This document shows positions 43,060 through 51,992 of a DNA stretch of 64,000 nucleotides, one piece after another (position 1 is the stretch's first letter; each line of letters begins with the position of its first letter). The position numbers and the translations under genes are program-made. This stretch comes from G963674955 sp963674955 (GTDB lineage: Bacteria > Desulfobacterota > Desulfovibrionia > Desulfovibrionales > Desulfovibrionaceae): contig CAXXKR010000004.1 in NCBI GenBank assembly GCA_963674955.2, positions 1,488,001-1,552,000 of the forward strand, in the 5' to 3' direction. Under the pieces are notes generated by a model that was not told the DNA's origin, did no database searches, and saw only the letters and a program-made list of their open reading frames with translations.

Positions 43060-43557
43060 CTAGACCTTCTCCCGCCCGCCGGCGATCTTCAGAAAGTCGG
43101 TGAAGAGTATCAGGGCCATGATCAGGCAACCTGCGGCAGCCGCGTAGACAAAGGGGTGGTAGACGATCTGCAGGGTCTCGGAAAGTTCGCCTGTTTCCAC
43201 AAGAAAACCGGCCCACTTGCCTGTCTCGAGCCCGGCCAGGAGAAAAAACCCGCAGGCGGCCAGATTCACCACCGCGTCCAGAAAACGGCGCATGGACTCC
43301 GGAAAACGCCTGGTCAAAAGCCCAACGGCAATGTGGCTCCGGCGCAATTGGGAATAGCCCAGGGAAAGGGCCGTCACCACCGCGCCGAAAAAGCCCATCA
43401 GCTCGAAGACTCCCACGATGGGTTCGCCAACGGCGCGAAGAAGCATGTTGGCGCAGGCCAGAAGCATCATGCCCAGCATGAACGCTCCGGCCGTGATTTT
43501 CAGCAGTCTGCAGGCCAGTGAGTTCAGGCTGTCCAGGCGATCGATTATGTTTGTCAT
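43060..43557 (-). CDS. dctQ: TRAP transporter small permease (DctQ)
   Basis: Inner-membrane subunit of 165 residues with four membrane segments. I start at ATG 43557 (MTNIIDRLDSLNSLACRLLK); the frame continues upstream across the dctP end and hairpin but that part is not membrane-like. The family stretch LMLLACANMLLRAVGEPIVGVFELMGFFGAVV is clear. It lies between dctP and dctM in the order P-Q-M. Confidence 0.92.
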   Translation of the reverse strand: MTNIIDRLDSLNSLACRLLKITAGAFMLGMMLLACANMLLRAVGEPIVGVFELMGFFGAVVTALSLGYSQLRRSHIAVGLLTRRFPESMRRFLDAVVNLAACGFFLLAGLETGKWAGFLVETGELSETLQIVYHPFVYAAAAGCLIMALILFTDFLKIAGGREKV

Positions 43558-43562
43558 GACGA

Positions 43563-43594
43563 TAAAAATCGCCCCCTCCCGCAAGAGAGGGGGC
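43563..43594 (-). terminator. Intercistronic hairpin between dctP and dctQ
   Basis: An 8-bp stem GCCCCCTC/GAGGGGGC with an eight-base loop is followed on the minus strand by GATTTTTATC. It lies between the dctP stop and the dctQ start. Partial termination here would give more binding protein than permease, a known pattern for binding-protein transport operons. Confidence 0.75.
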
Positions 43595-43603
43595 CAATGT
43601 TTG

Positions 43604-44698
43604 CTATTTTCCGTATTCGGCTTCGTATTTTGCCTTGAGGTCGGCGATATCCTTGAGCACATCGCCTGCGGCAATGCCGGACTCGGCGGCTTTTTCCTTC
43701 CAACCGGCCACGAGACCGGCGGTCATCTCGGCGGCGCTGGCGTGTTCGGCCTCGGTCAGTTCAAAGACCTCGACCTGATACTTCTCCTTTGACCAGGCCA
43801 GGGATTCCTGCACATGGGCGTCCATGTACTTTCCGGTCCACTCGGCCTGTTCACGTCCCAGGTCTTCAAAGACCTTCTTGACGTCGTCCGGCAGCGAGTC
43901 CCACTTGGCCTGGTTCATGACCACGGCAAAGGGATAGACCGGAAAGTTGGTGATGGTCTCATAGCGGCAGGTCTCGGCGAAGTTGAAATCCATGAGCACT
44001 TCGAGAGAGGACAGCAGCCCCTTGACCACGCCCTTTTGCAGGGCTTCCGGGGTCTGGGACATGGGCATGGATACCGGCGTTGCGCCCAGCAGGCCCAGCA
44101 CCTTGGACGGGGTTCCGGAGGCGCGCAGTTCAAGCCCGCCCAAATCTTCCAGGCTCTTGACCGGCTCCTTGCTCATGATGTTGGAGGGCGCGGAGGTGAA
44201 CATGGTCAGGACCTTGACCGGCTCGAATTCCTTGGGCTGATATTTATTGTACAGATCCCAGAGGACCATGCTGGCCACTGCCGAGGACGTGAAGCCCAGG
44301 GGCAGGTCCGTGGCGATGGTCAGGGGAAAGACGCCCGGCTGGTAGGACATGCACAGGCAGCCGATGTCGGCCTGGCCTTCCTGCACGCCGCGAAACATGT
44401 TCTTGGCACCGAGCAGGGTGCCGCCGGGATAGGTTTCAACCTTGACCTTTCCATTGGTGCGCTTTTCCACCTCTTCCTTCCAGCGCTCCATCTGGATGCA
44501 CGGAAAGGTGGGCGCGGGCGGAAAATTCGCGTAGCTGAGAGTGATGACCGGAGCCTCCTCCGCCTTTTCCGCCACGGGCGCGGCTGTTTCCGCCGCTTTT
44601 TCCGTTGTCGCCTCTTCCTTGGCGCCTTCTCCGCAGGCGGCCAGGATGAACAGGGCCAGGACCGAGGCCAAGCATGCCAGAGCAAAATTTCTTTTCAT
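43604..44698 (-). CDS. dctP: TRAP transporter solute-binding lipoprotein (DctP family)
   Basis: Extracytoplasmic binding protein of 364 residues. The start ATG 44698 is favoured over 44704 because GGGGAG lies six bases upstream of it. The lipobox LAAC puts the mature Cys at about 22, followed by a Glu/Ala-rich linker. The DctP fold stretches GGTLLGAKNMFRGVQEGQADIG and ELRASGTPSKVLGLLGATPV are visible; the position of the family's carboxylate-binding Arg is LRASG. A lipid anchor on DctP is less common than a free periplasmic form but known in this group. The substrate is unknown. Confidence 0.93.
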   Translation of the reverse strand: MKRNFALACLASVLALFILAACGEGAKEEATTEKAAETAAPVAEKAEEAPVITLSYANFPPAPTFPCIQMERWKEEVEKRTNGKVKVETYPGGTLLGAKNMFRGVQEGQADIGCLCMSYQPGVFPLTIATDLPLGFTSSAVASMVLWDLYNKYQPKEFEPVKVLTMFTSAPSNIMSKEPVKSLEDLGGLELRASGTPSKVLGLLGATPVSMPMSQTPEALQKGVVKGLLSSLEVLMDFNFAETCRYETITNFPVYPFAVVMNQAKWDSLPDDVKKVFEDLGREQAEWTGKYMDAHVQESLAWSKEKYQVEVFELTEAEHASAAEMTAGLVAGWKEKAAESGIAAGDVLKDIADLKAKYEAEYGK

Positions 44699-44773
44699 GT
44701 TCATCTCCCCAAAAAGTTTATGAATGCTTGAAGGGCCGAGCTCATGACGAACCCGGCCCCTTGGCTGTCTTGT

Positions 44774-46462
44774 CTAGTCTCCCAGATTCAGGTCGTAGGC
44801 CAGGACAAGCGTCTTGCGATGCTTGAGGCCGAGGGGACCGGGATAGGTGTTGACCAGCACGCAAAGCTGCGCCTTGCCGTCGTTGTTTATGTCGGCCACC
44901 GCGTAATCTACCACAGTGCCCTTGATACGCCTGGTCTTCCAGGCCAGGTTCATGCCCACCCCGTCCCAGAACAGGGAATGCAGTTCGCCCTGGGAAAAGG
45001 TCTTGAAGCGTCCGAACACGCTGGCGGCCACGGAGATGTCCTTGTTGACCAGCAACTGGTACTTGCCCTTGGTGAAGGAGACCACGGTCATGCCGATTGG
45101 CGGATAGTAGTAGGAACGAACCGAATTCTTGGTGTTCATCATATACGGCGAACTGGTGAACTCGATCTCGTGGCTGCTGCTGTTGTAGGTATCCTCACTC
45201 TCAGATTCCAACTCCAGATCGGACGTGTAGGTCTTGATGCGGTTGTTCTCGTTGAGCACGAGAATCTTGTATCCGCCGGTACTTGGATCCGGCAAATAGG
45301 CCATATTGAACAGGTTGGCCCCGGGCGGGGCGTGGATTCCCTGGCCGGGAACGATCTTGCCGTTGGAAAAGGACACGTTCTTGAGATTGCGGACCTCGAA
45401 AAGTTCGCGCCTGCCTGACACCTGCCCCACCAGCGTGGCCGAATAGGTGGGCGGGGTGTCGATGACGTTCAGATAGATGTTCTCGTCGTCCAGCAGGGTC
45501 TGGAACTTGCCGCCCCTGTATGAAAATATCCAGGCCTTGGGAGCGCCTTCCGGCACCTTGTTGGGGTTGAGCTCGGCCCCGCCCCAATAGGAGGAAACAA
45601 CCACTTCCTGGCTGCCATCCTTGTCCAGGTCTATGAGCCTGACGCGCAGGAAATCGACCTTGGAGTGGATCTGGTGCTCGCCCATGAGCTTCAGTTTGTC
45701 CTCATACATCTGATAGACGTGGATCATGCCCGCGCCGAGGATGAATATCTCGTTCTTGCCGTCGCCGTCCGCATCGCCGACCGCCATCGAGTCCGAGGCG
45801 TACTTGAAATTTCGGCTGCGCCACCTGCCCGTGGTGTTGGCCCCGCCCTCATAGCGGAACTGCGGGTTGATGGCCGATTCCTTGTAGGCGACATCCTGCT
45901 GCGACTGGGCCTGCACGAAGTCGGGATTCTGCGGTCCTGCCGGACGTTCCTCCAGATTCGGAGTCTCTTCTGATTTTGCCATATCGCCGGGACGCTCGAA
46001 AACCTCGCCGCGAATATTCTTGGAAAGCTCCTCAAGGCCAGGGATGATGTCCGATACGCTGCCGTCCTTGCTCTTGTCCCAGGACATCCCGTCAACGCCT
46101 TGCAGCTTGACGTTCATCAGGGCCTGGTCACCGTTCATGGTTATGCTGCCCCAGACCAGATAATCCACGCCCAGCTGTCCGATAACGCCCAGGGCTTCCG
46201 TGGAGTTGGCGGGGATGACGCTGCCGGCCCTGTCGGCCACGCCCATGCCCGCGTCCTCGAAATGGCCTATCCAGTTCAGGCGGCTGGCCAGCATGGATTG
46301 GGCGCCCTTGCTCAAATGCTTGTATTTGTCCGGTCCCACTATGTTGAATGGTAGCACGGCATAGGTCTTCAGCCCCTGAGCGACCGACAGGGCGGGCAGG
46401 GCCAGCATTGCCAGGGCCAACAGGGCCGTTGTGATCGAGATCATCCTTTTCCGAAGCTGCAT
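44774..46462 (-). CDS. Exported protein with TolB/LpoB-like N-domain and FG-GAP-like repeats
   Basis: Exported protein of 562 residues. GGAGG lies six bases before the ATG. A signal peptide ends near SVA-QGL. Residues about 30-170 resemble the TolB/CsgG-like N-terminal domain (YAVLPFNIVGPDKYKHLSKGAQSMLASRL, then VDYLVWGSI). From about 215 on, FG-GAP/VCBS-like units carry Asp-rich calcium-type loops (GDADGDGKNEIFILG, DLDKDGSQEVVVS, DINNDGKAQLCVLV), suggesting a beta-propeller. The two parts suggest an envelope sensor or scaffold. Function is not known. The gene is monocistronic as far as spacing shows. Confidence 0.75.
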   Translation of the reverse strand: MQLRKRMISITTALLALAMLALPALSVAQGLKTYAVLPFNIVGPDKYKHLSKGAQSMLASRLNWIGHFEDAGMGVADRAGSVIPANSTEALGVIGQLGVDYLVWGSITMNGDQALMNVKLQGVDGMSWDKSKDGSVSDIIPGLEELSKNIRGEVFERPGDMAKSEETPNLEERPAGPQNPDFVQAQSQQDVAYKESAINPQFRYEGGANTTGRWRSRNFKYASDSMAVGDADGDGKNEIFILGAGMIHVYQMYEDKLKLMGEHQIHSKVDFLRVRLIDLDKDGSQEVVVSSYWGGAELNPNKVPEGAPKAWIFSYRGGKFQTLLDDENIYLNVIDTPPTYSATLVGQVSGRRELFEVRNLKNVSFSNGKIVPGQGIHAPPGANLFNMAYLPDPSTGGYKILVLNENNRIKTYTSDLELESESEDTYNSSSHEIEFTSSPYMMNTKNSVRSYYYPPIGMTVVSFTKGKYQLLVNKDISVAASVFGRFKTFSQGELHSLFWDGVGMNLAWKTRRIKGTVVDYAVADINNDGKAQLCVLVNTYPGPLGLKHRKTLVLAYDLNLGD

Positions 46463-46683
46463 CGGGTTCCTCCAGATTATGCTATATCTTCACTCAAACA
46501 GGTATTTTTCGTTACGCATACACAGTGACCGCTTCATATACCAGTTTACAGGCCGCGATGCAAAGGTCCATGCCCTGCCTCCGGTTCCGGATTCCGAGGC
46601 GCGGCTATTGTAAAAACACGCGGTTGCGCTTAACTTTCCCCAGCGGCGAACCGCTTTTTCACCTCAACGGGAACCATTATTCC

Positions 46684-47958
46684 ATGACCGAAAAAGATTC
46701 CGGCCTGCGCACCTTCCGCCTCGCATGCGACCCGGCTGACGCTTCAAAAGTTTTGAACCTGCTCCATTCCCAGGGCTTCGAGTCCCGGGCCGAGCCGTTC
46801 CATCCCCTGTCGCGAGTGCTGGTCAGCGAGCCTTTTCCCCTTGGCCTATCCCTGGCGGCCCGTTTCGGGCGCGTCTATGTTCAGGATCGCTCAAGCATGC
46901 TTCCGCCCCTCATGCTCGACCCGCCCAAGGGCGCGGCGGTGCTGGACATGTGCTCCGCGCCGGGCAGCAAGACCGGACTTTTGTCCGGACTGGTCGGAAC
47001 CGACGGCTTCGTGCTGGCCTGCGAAGCCTCGCCCGACAGGACTGGAACCCTCAGGGCCAACCTCAGACGCGCCTGCGCCATGAACGTCGCCAGTCTTTGC
47101 TTGCAGGCCCAGAAACTGCCCTTTGCCGACGAGACCTGGGACCACATCCTTCTTGACCCGCCGTGCAGCGGCTGGGGCACGGCTGAACGCAATCCGGAGG
47201 TGCTTGAATTGTGGGTGGACGAGAAGACAAAACCCCTTGTGCGCTTGCAGCGCAAACTGCTCGCACGGGCCTCGGCCATGCTCAGGCCCGGCGGCAGGCT
47301 GCTCTACTCCACATGCACCACCAACGTGGAGGAGGACGAGGAACAGACGGCCTGGGCAATGCAAGAACTGGGGCTGGAGTTGCTGCCGCTCGAACCGCCG
47401 CCCGGATTCGATTTCGACCCGCCCGAACTGCCGGAACTGCAAGGCGTGTTGCGCGTCTCGCCCGGGGGACATGGCCAGGGATTCTACATGGCCTGCCTGA
47501 CCAAACCGGGACAGCCGCAAGCACCGGGGAAAGTCACGGGCCGACGCGACCTGCCGGGCGAAAGACTCACCCCTCCCCTGCCCGGACCGGATGCCGTCCA
47601 TTGGCCCGGATTGCCGCCCGGAAAGCTGTACGACTTTCGCGGCCGGGTCTTTTTCCTGCATGAAAAGGCCCTGGAGATCATGCCCGAGGGGTTGAAGTGG
47701 CAGGGTTTTCCGCTGGGCAGGCTGGCCGGAGGCGTGTTCAAGCCCGAAGCCGGGGCCTGGACTCTCCTGCCGCCCAGGCCGGGGCGCGGCTGCCTGGATG
47801 TTGAGCACGCCAAGGAGTTGGAAGGTCTGGTTTCCGGGCGCAGTCTGGACGCGTCGGCAACGGGCCTGAAAAAGGGCCGGGCCGGGTTGTACTACAGGGG
47901 GCTGCCCCTTGGCTGGGCCACTGTAAAGGGCAACCGGCTGCTCTGGACAGAGCGCTGA
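46684..47958 (+). CDS. RsmB/RsmF-type 16S rRNA cytosine-C5 methyltransferase
   Basis: SAM-dependent RNA methyltransferase of 424 residues from ATG 46684 (the frame extends to 46525 but without family residues). SAM motif I is VLDMCSAPGSKTGLLSGL. The two cysteines of m5C RNA methyltransferases are present: DPPCSGWGT (motif IV) and STCTTNVEEDE (motif VI, nucleophile). The C-terminal third (from about 290) resembles the RsmF/NSUN PUA-like extension. It follows a divergent spacer of 220 bases from the FG-GAP gene. Target position in 16S rRNA is inferred, not shown. Confidence 0.9.
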   Translation: MTEKDSGLRTFRLACDPADASKVLNLLHSQGFESRAEPFHPLSRVLVSEPFPLGLSLAARFGRVYVQDRSSMLPPLMLDPPKGAAVLDMCSAPGSKTGLLSGLVGTDGFVLACEASPDRTGTLRANLRRACAMNVASLCLQAQKLPFADETWDHILLDPPCSGWGTAERNPEVLELWVDEKTKPLVRLQRKLLARASAMLRPGGRLLYSTCTTNVEEDEEQTAWAMQELGLELLPLEPPPGFDFDPPELPELQGVLRVSPGGHGQGFYMACLTKPGQPQAPGKVTGRRDLPGERLTPPLPGPDAVHWPGLPPGKLYDFRGRVFFLHEKALEIMPEGLKWQGFPLGRLAGGVFKPEAGAWTLLPPRPGRGCLDVEHAKELEGLVSGRSLDASATGLKKGRAGLYYRGLPLGWATVKGNRLLWTER

Positions 47959-48020
47959 AAACCCTTTGACAAGGCTTATTTTCAGGGGCAATATTTTTTT
48001 GTGGCGGAATGAAAAAGTCG

Positions 48021-48050
48021 TTGACAAAATGTTCGAGGCCGGGCTAAAAG
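48021..48050 (+). promoter_or_regulatory. Sigma-70 promoter for tRNA-Val
   Basis: A perfect -35 TTGACA at 48021-48026 is followed after 17-18 bases by CTAAAA/TAAAAG, about a dozen bases before the tRNA 5' end. A second TTGACA with CAATAT 17 bases later lies near 47970-47998, so there may be tandem promoters. Confidence 0.7.
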
Positions 48051-48062
48051 CCTTTCTCCCAC

Positions 48063-48138
48063 GGGCGGGTAGCTCAGTTGGGAGAGCATCGGCCTTACAA
48101 GCCGAGGGTCGCAGGTTCGAGCCCTGTTCCGCCCACCA
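48063..48138 (+). tRNA. tRNA-Val(TAC)
   Basis: A 76-base cloverleaf with a 7-bp acceptor stem GGGCGGG/TCCGCCC (one G-U pair), a D arm TAGCTCAGTTGGGAGAGCA, an anticodon loop CTTACAA (anticodon TAC) and a T arm GTTCGAGCC region. CCA is encoded. It lies 43 bases before tRNA-Asp and may be transcribed with it. Confidence 0.97.
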
Positions 48139-48181
48139 TCTTTGAAATAGGGAGTTGCTTAACACTCTTTATTATATATGC

Positions 48182-48305
<124 letters not shown>

Positions 48306-48501
48306 TATTCATGGTTGCAACTCGATCCTCTCTTATGTATGCCTGATTTCGGTCGGCAGTTCACCGAGGCGTCGCCGCCCCCATGGGGGAGCTAAACCTG
48401 CCATCATCCCTTTCCATTCGACACTTATCCCCGTGCCGAGTCGGAAGTCGGCGACCACCGGCATTCACTTTTGGTGAAAGGCGCGAAAGTGAGGATAAGC
48501 C

Positions 48502-49029
48502 ATGTCCAGAACACCATTGTCTCTTCATGTCGGTGACGTGTCCGCATTGGCCCGGAAGTTGCGGATGCAGCTTGAGGGGCTGGAGCGCGTCCCCGGTCAT
48601 GTGGAAATGCTCAATCTGCTGGCAAAAGCAGGCGGGTACAAGAACTTCCAGCACCTGAAAGCTGAACGGGAAGCTTCGCATGAGGCCGTTAATCCGCGCG
48701 TCGAAGCTGATATCGATGTCAAGCGTGTGAAAAAGGCGGCAGGACACTTTGACCTTGAAGGCCGCTTGAACCGCTGGCCCAAAAAACACAGCCTGCGCCT
48801 CCTGTGCCTGTGGGTGCTTTGGTCCCGCTTGCCGGCCCGCACCGCGTTGTCCGAGCTTGAAATGGATGAACGCCTGACACTGGATCACACGTTTTGCGAT
48901 CATGCGTTGCTGCGGCGATTCATGGTCGATAACGGCCTGGTCTCCAGGACGCCCGATGGAAGCGAATATAGGAGAATAGAGGCGCAACCGCCCAGGGAAG
49001 CTCTGGAAGTGTTCAAGCGCCTGCATTAA
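48502..49029 (+). CDS. DUF2087 domain protein inside the tRNA-Asp mini-island
   Basis: Protein of 175 residues and the only gene of the element. Residues about 8-55 (VSALARKLRMQLEGLE, then LLAKAGGYKNFQHLKA) resemble the short helical module found at the N-terminus of some glyoxalase-superfamily proteins (PF20066 type). Residues about 85-160 fit DUF2087 (RWPKKHSLRLLCLWVLWSRL, then DHTFCDHALLRRFMVDNGLVSRTPDGSEYRR), a winged-helix-like domain often attached to regulators. It may bind nucleic acid. The start is ATG 48502; GAGG lies 13 bases upstream, a poor spacing. Confidence 0.75.
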   Translation: MSRTPLSLHVGDVSALARKLRMQLEGLERVPGHVEMLNLLAKAGGYKNFQHLKAEREASHEAVNPRVEADIDVKRVKKAAGHFDLEGRLNRWPKKHSLRLLCLWVLWSRLPARTALSELEMDERLTLDHTFCDHALLRRFMVDNGLVSRTPDGSEYRRIEAQPPREALEVFKRLH

Positions 49030-49046
49030 GCGTATCCAAAACACTG

Positions 49047-49121
49047 GCGAGTTCGAGTCTCGTCGGCTCCGCCGGAATAGGATAAGCCCTTGCACAAAAG
49101 TGTGAGGGCTTTTTCTGTTGC
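49047..49121. repeat. att-like direct repeat, right copy
   Basis: 75 bases matching 48231-48305 at 72 positions, including the tRNA-Asp 3' end (with CCG in place of CCA) and the terminator. No tRNA 5' part precedes it, so this is the partial copy created by integration. Confidence 0.93.
49085..49115 (+). terminator. Duplicated terminator at the island's right end
   Basis: Copy of the tRNA-operon terminator with loop and stem changes at two positions (AGCCCTTGCAC and GTGTGAGGGCT), still able to fold and followed by TTTT. It would end transcription of the DUF2087 gene, 56 bases after its stop. Confidence 0.85.
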
Positions 49122-49145
49122 ACTGATCGTTGCCCGGCGCTTTTG

Positions 49146-49592
49146 CTACTCCAGATGCCCGTCAATGAGCACCTTGTCCGGCACCAGGGCCGGACAGACC
49201 GCCCGCGCCGCTTCAAAGGCGTCTTTTTCCCGAATGATGGGGATTGCGAACCCCTGGTCCGCAAAGCCGGTCATGGCTGGAGCGTCGTTTCTGAGAGGCT
49301 TGCCGTTGGCGGTTATGGTAATGTCCTTGGTGTAGCAGTCATCGCCTCTGTAGCGTACGCATATTGTTGGCGTCGCCATGCGGAGTTTCACAAATTCCTT
49401 TGCCGCATCAGGCTTCAAATCAAGTCCTAGAACATGAAAATGCCCTTGATAGGACTCGATGTTCCAGTAGGTGTCCTTGACGCGAATGATGTCGATTGCC
49501 GCGACATTGCGGCAGGAGACATCGTAGACCTCTTGTGGAAAGGCTGTGGCGGGAATCAGAAGAAGCAGAAGGAGAAGTTGAAGACTCTTCAC
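49146..49592 (-). CDS. Small exported protein of unknown function
   Basis: Exported protein of about 148 residues with no function I can name. I favour GTG 49592, with GAGG nine bases upstream; ATG 49601 directly abuts that GAGG. A leucine-rich signal peptide ends near FPQ. The mature protein has four cysteines (SCRN, ICVRY, DCYT, VCPA), likely in two disulfides. The C-terminal part, FADQGFAIPIIREKDAFEAARAVCP, is loosely like the substrate-independent P1-fold domains near SecD, but this is weak. It lies directly outside the right repeat of the mini-island. Confidence 0.6.
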   Translation of the reverse strand: MKSLQLLLLLLLIPATAFPQEVYDVSCRNVAAIDIIRVKDTYWNIESYQGHFHVLGLDLKPDAAKEFVKLRMATPTICVRYRGDDCYTKDITITANGKPLRNDAPAMTGFADQGFAIPIIREKDAFEAARAVCPALVPDKVLIDGHLE

Positions 49593-49631
49593 GATGATCA
49601 TCCTCGAATGAAGTATTGATCTTTTGCGCAT

Positions 49632-49976
49632 GCCCGCTATTGGTCCCCATGCTCCTCAAAAATAAAAGAATAAAGACTCTTGATGGTTGCAACGCAAAGA
49701 ATAAACGAGTTTATTATCATTGGGAAGCCATGACTTCTCAACCTGATTGGTATTGGCTCATAACCGCCAGAATAAGCCTACCCATGTAAAATCGTTGTGA
49801 CAAGTTTGGTTCCAGAAGTGGACGAGGAGAGACTCCTTGCGCCGCTTGTCCGTTACCTCCGTCCAAACCCACATCCCTCCCTACTTTCTCCAACAGCCCC
49901 CTCCATGTGTTTGGGCAGGCCGCATAAAAGTTGGTCGGCGCCGATGCTTGGCCGGTCTCGCTCCCGGTCGATCACA
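49632..49976. other. Gene-free spacer between exported orphan and arsC
   Basis: About 345 bases (counting from the longest possible start of the exported gene). Plus-strand reading frames here run on into arsC as shadows. The end next to arsC is GC-rich and may be a decayed gene fragment; I cannot identify it. No terminator with a T run was found after arsC. Confidence 0.4.
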
Positions 49977-50453
49977 TCATTTCCTGATGTCCTTGACGTC
50001 CCAGACACCGCCGAGCCTGCTTTCACCTCCGGCCCTGATCCAGTCGACGAACTCCGCGACCGCAGCCTTGATCTTGTCCCTGATCTCCCTGACGTGGACC
50101 ATTTTCTCTTCCTCGGTACCCTCGACCTTACCCGGATCCGCAAAGGGCAAATGCAGCCGGTGGGTCATGCCTGGAAAAAGGGGACACTGCCCGTCCACAG
50201 ACTCGTCACATACAGTGATCACGTACGTATACATCCTGCCCTGCTTGAAAAGATCAAAGGCCGACTGCGTGGTCTTTCCGGACAGATCGAAGCCCTCTTC
50301 CTTCATGGCTTTCACGACCATGGTATTGATCTCCGTGGGTTCGAACCCGGCGCTTTCGACCTTAAAGTCATCACCTCCCAATTCCTTTAAATAAGCCTCG
50401 GCTATCTGACTTCTCGCGCTGTTGTGCACGCAAATAAATAAAACCTTTTCCAT
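49977..50453 (-). CDS. arsC: Arsenate reductase, LMW phosphatase/thioredoxin-coupled type
   Basis: Cytosolic enzyme of 158 residues that reduces arsenate to arsenite. The P-loop is CVHNSARSQ (CX5R, Cys8). The two further redox cysteines of the thioredoxin-linked ArsC family fit VCDES and GQCPLF. The Asp general-acid loop LPFADPGKVEGTEEEK is present. GGAG precedes the ATG by eight bases. No arsenite pump or ArsR gene is adjacent, so export would need genes elsewhere. Confidence 0.9.
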   Translation of the reverse strand: MEKVLFICVHNSARSQIAEAYLKELGGDDFKVESAGFEPTEINTMVVKAMKEEGFDLSGKTTQSAFDLFKQGRMYTYVITVCDESVDGQCPLFPGMTHRLHLPFADPGKVEGTEEEKMVHVREIRDKIKAAVAEFVDWIRAGGESRLGGVWDVKDIRK

Positions 50454-50791
50454 CTGTTACGCTCCTTAATCAACAAACTCTGCCATTGCTGCGGATGACG
50501 GGGAGAAGCTTCCTTCACCGATCAGGGAAAGCCGCCTCCCTGGTTATCAACGGATTGATCACTTGTTCGCATTGGCCGGGGACATACCCCGCCCTCGACT
50601 AATTGCACTAAATCACATCCATGACCTGTTTTGGTTGCGATACTGTTACAATGTCACACATCGGGAATGGGCTGGGACGATGAACGGACAAGTCAAAAAA
50701 AGCATGTGGCGAGAACGGCGGATGTAGTCGGTTTGACCGCGCTTAGATCAACTGATATGCCGAGTCCTCTAAATCGGAGAGGAGAAGGCCC
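50454..50791. other. Divergent spacer between arsC and diguanylate cyclase gene
   Basis: About 340 bases with no gene. It must hold the promoters of arsC (minus) and the cyclase (plus). GGTTGCGATACTGTTACAAT near 50632-50651 may hold a -10-like element, but I see no clean -35 partner or ArsR-type operator. Confidence 0.4.
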
Positions 50792-51940
50792 TTGTACAGA
50801 CTGACCCGCCTGGGTGAATTCAAGAACCGCGAGCTTGAGCTCAAATACCAGACCGAAAACTGGCAGCAGAGTAAAGTCAGAATGCAGTTTGCGTTTCTGA
50901 TCACCGGAGCCCTGTACCTGCTCGCAGGCCTGGGCGACTATTTGCAACTCGGCTTCGGTCCCCAGCTGGAAACCATGATTCTGGGGCGGCTGGCTGTGGC
51001 CGCCATAGGTTGTGCGGGTTTTTTCATATTCTTCCTGGACAAAGGGAGCATTGATTTCAAATGCGGGTCAGTGACCGTATACATGTCCGCCCTGATACTC
51101 TGCGAGAGCCTGGAGCTAGTGGTCAAGTCTCAGATGCTTGACGGCCTGAACGTACCCGCCACAGTGTTCATAACCCTGGCCTACTACCTGTTCATGCCTC
51201 CCAGAATCTCCAACTCGCTTATAGCCGCCATTGGCGGGTCCATTGTCTATATCCTGACCCTGTCCTTTCTGACCGCAGCCCCCACGGACGCAATGGTCAA
51301 CGTGATCCTATACATGCTCCTGGCCAACGGTTTCGGAATCTTCACCCTTGCCCAGTCCAACAAGTCCCGGCGCAACAATTTCACGCTTCTGGCCCGGCTA
51401 AAAGAGATGGTGGAGACGGACAGCCTGACCCAGGCCCTTAGCCGCAGGCGGCTTCTGGAGGTGGGCGAAAGGCTTTTCAAATATGCGCGCCGATACGGCA
51501 CCCCGTTTTCAGTGCTCATACTGGATATCGACAACTTCAAGGTGGTCAACGACACTTACGGCCACCACGCTGGAGACTTCGTGCTCGCTGAAATCTCCAA
51601 CAGATGCAAGGAAGCCATCAGGGGCGTCGACGCATTCGGCCGTTACGGAGGCGAGGAATTCGTCATCGTGCTGCCCCACTCCGACCTTACCCAGGCCCTT
51701 GGCGTGGCAAAACGCATCCGCAAATCAGTTTGCGAAAAATCTTTCGACTTTGACCAGAAAGCCCTCACTGTCACGGTCAGCCTGGGCGCAGCCCAGATCA
51801 CCTCCAGGGCGGAAAGCGTCAAGGATGTGATTCGCGAAGCGGACCAGGGACTATACAGGGCCAAGGCCGAAGGCAAAAACATGGTCTGTACGGCCATGCC
51901 CGGCACTCCCTCGGAATCACAGTCCACCACTGCCGCCTGA
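50792..51940 (+). CDS. Membrane-anchored diguanylate cyclase (GGDEF)
   Basis: Makes c-di-GMP from two GTP. The protein has 382 residues: a soluble start, about six membrane segments (about 35-190) as a sensor, then a GGDEF domain (about 210-370). The active-site motif is GGEEF in FGRYGGEEFVIVLP. An I-site RGVD lies five residues before it, so product inhibition is likely. The start is TTG 50792, supported by GGAG seven bases upstream. A PilZ protein is encoded at 21.4 kb. The signal sensed by the membrane part is unknown. Confidence 0.93.
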   Translation: MYRLTRLGEFKNRELELKYQTENWQQSKVRMQFAFLITGALYLLAGLGDYLQLGFGPQLETMILGRLAVAAIGCAGFFIFFLDKGSIDFKCGSVTVYMSALILCESLELVVKSQMLDGLNVPATVFITLAYYLFMPPRISNSLIAAIGGSIVYILTLSFLTAAPTDAMVNVILYMLLANGFGIFTLAQSNKSRRNNFTLLARLKEMVETDSLTQALSRRRLLEVGERLFKYARRYGTPFSVLILDIDNFKVVNDTYGHHAGDFVLAEISNRCKEAIRGVDAFGRYGGEEFVIVLPHSDLTQALGVAKRIRKSVCEKSFDFDQKALTVTVSLGAAQITSRAESVKDVIREADQGLYRAKAEGKNMVCTAMPGTPSESQSTTAA

Positions 51941-51992
51941 TCTACCCGGACAACAAAACAAGAGGCAGGCCCGTCTGCTGTTTATTTTTGCC

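Noticed and set aside
41328..43103. Long plus-strand frame (591 codons) opposite the pseudouridine synthase and dctM
   Set aside because: Low-complexity Gly/His/Gln/Asp-rich translation with no start signal. It is a codon-bias shadow of two well-identified genes.
46891..48165. Minus-strand frame of 424 codons across the rRNA methyltransferase and tRNA-Val
   Set aside because: Its N-terminal part (EQGSNLRPSACKADALPTEL) is the well-known false peptide from translating a tRNA gene backwards; the rest is antisense to the methyltransferase.
49797..50390. Two plus-strand frames opposite arsC
   Set aside because: Antisense to a well-supported ArsC; no family features.
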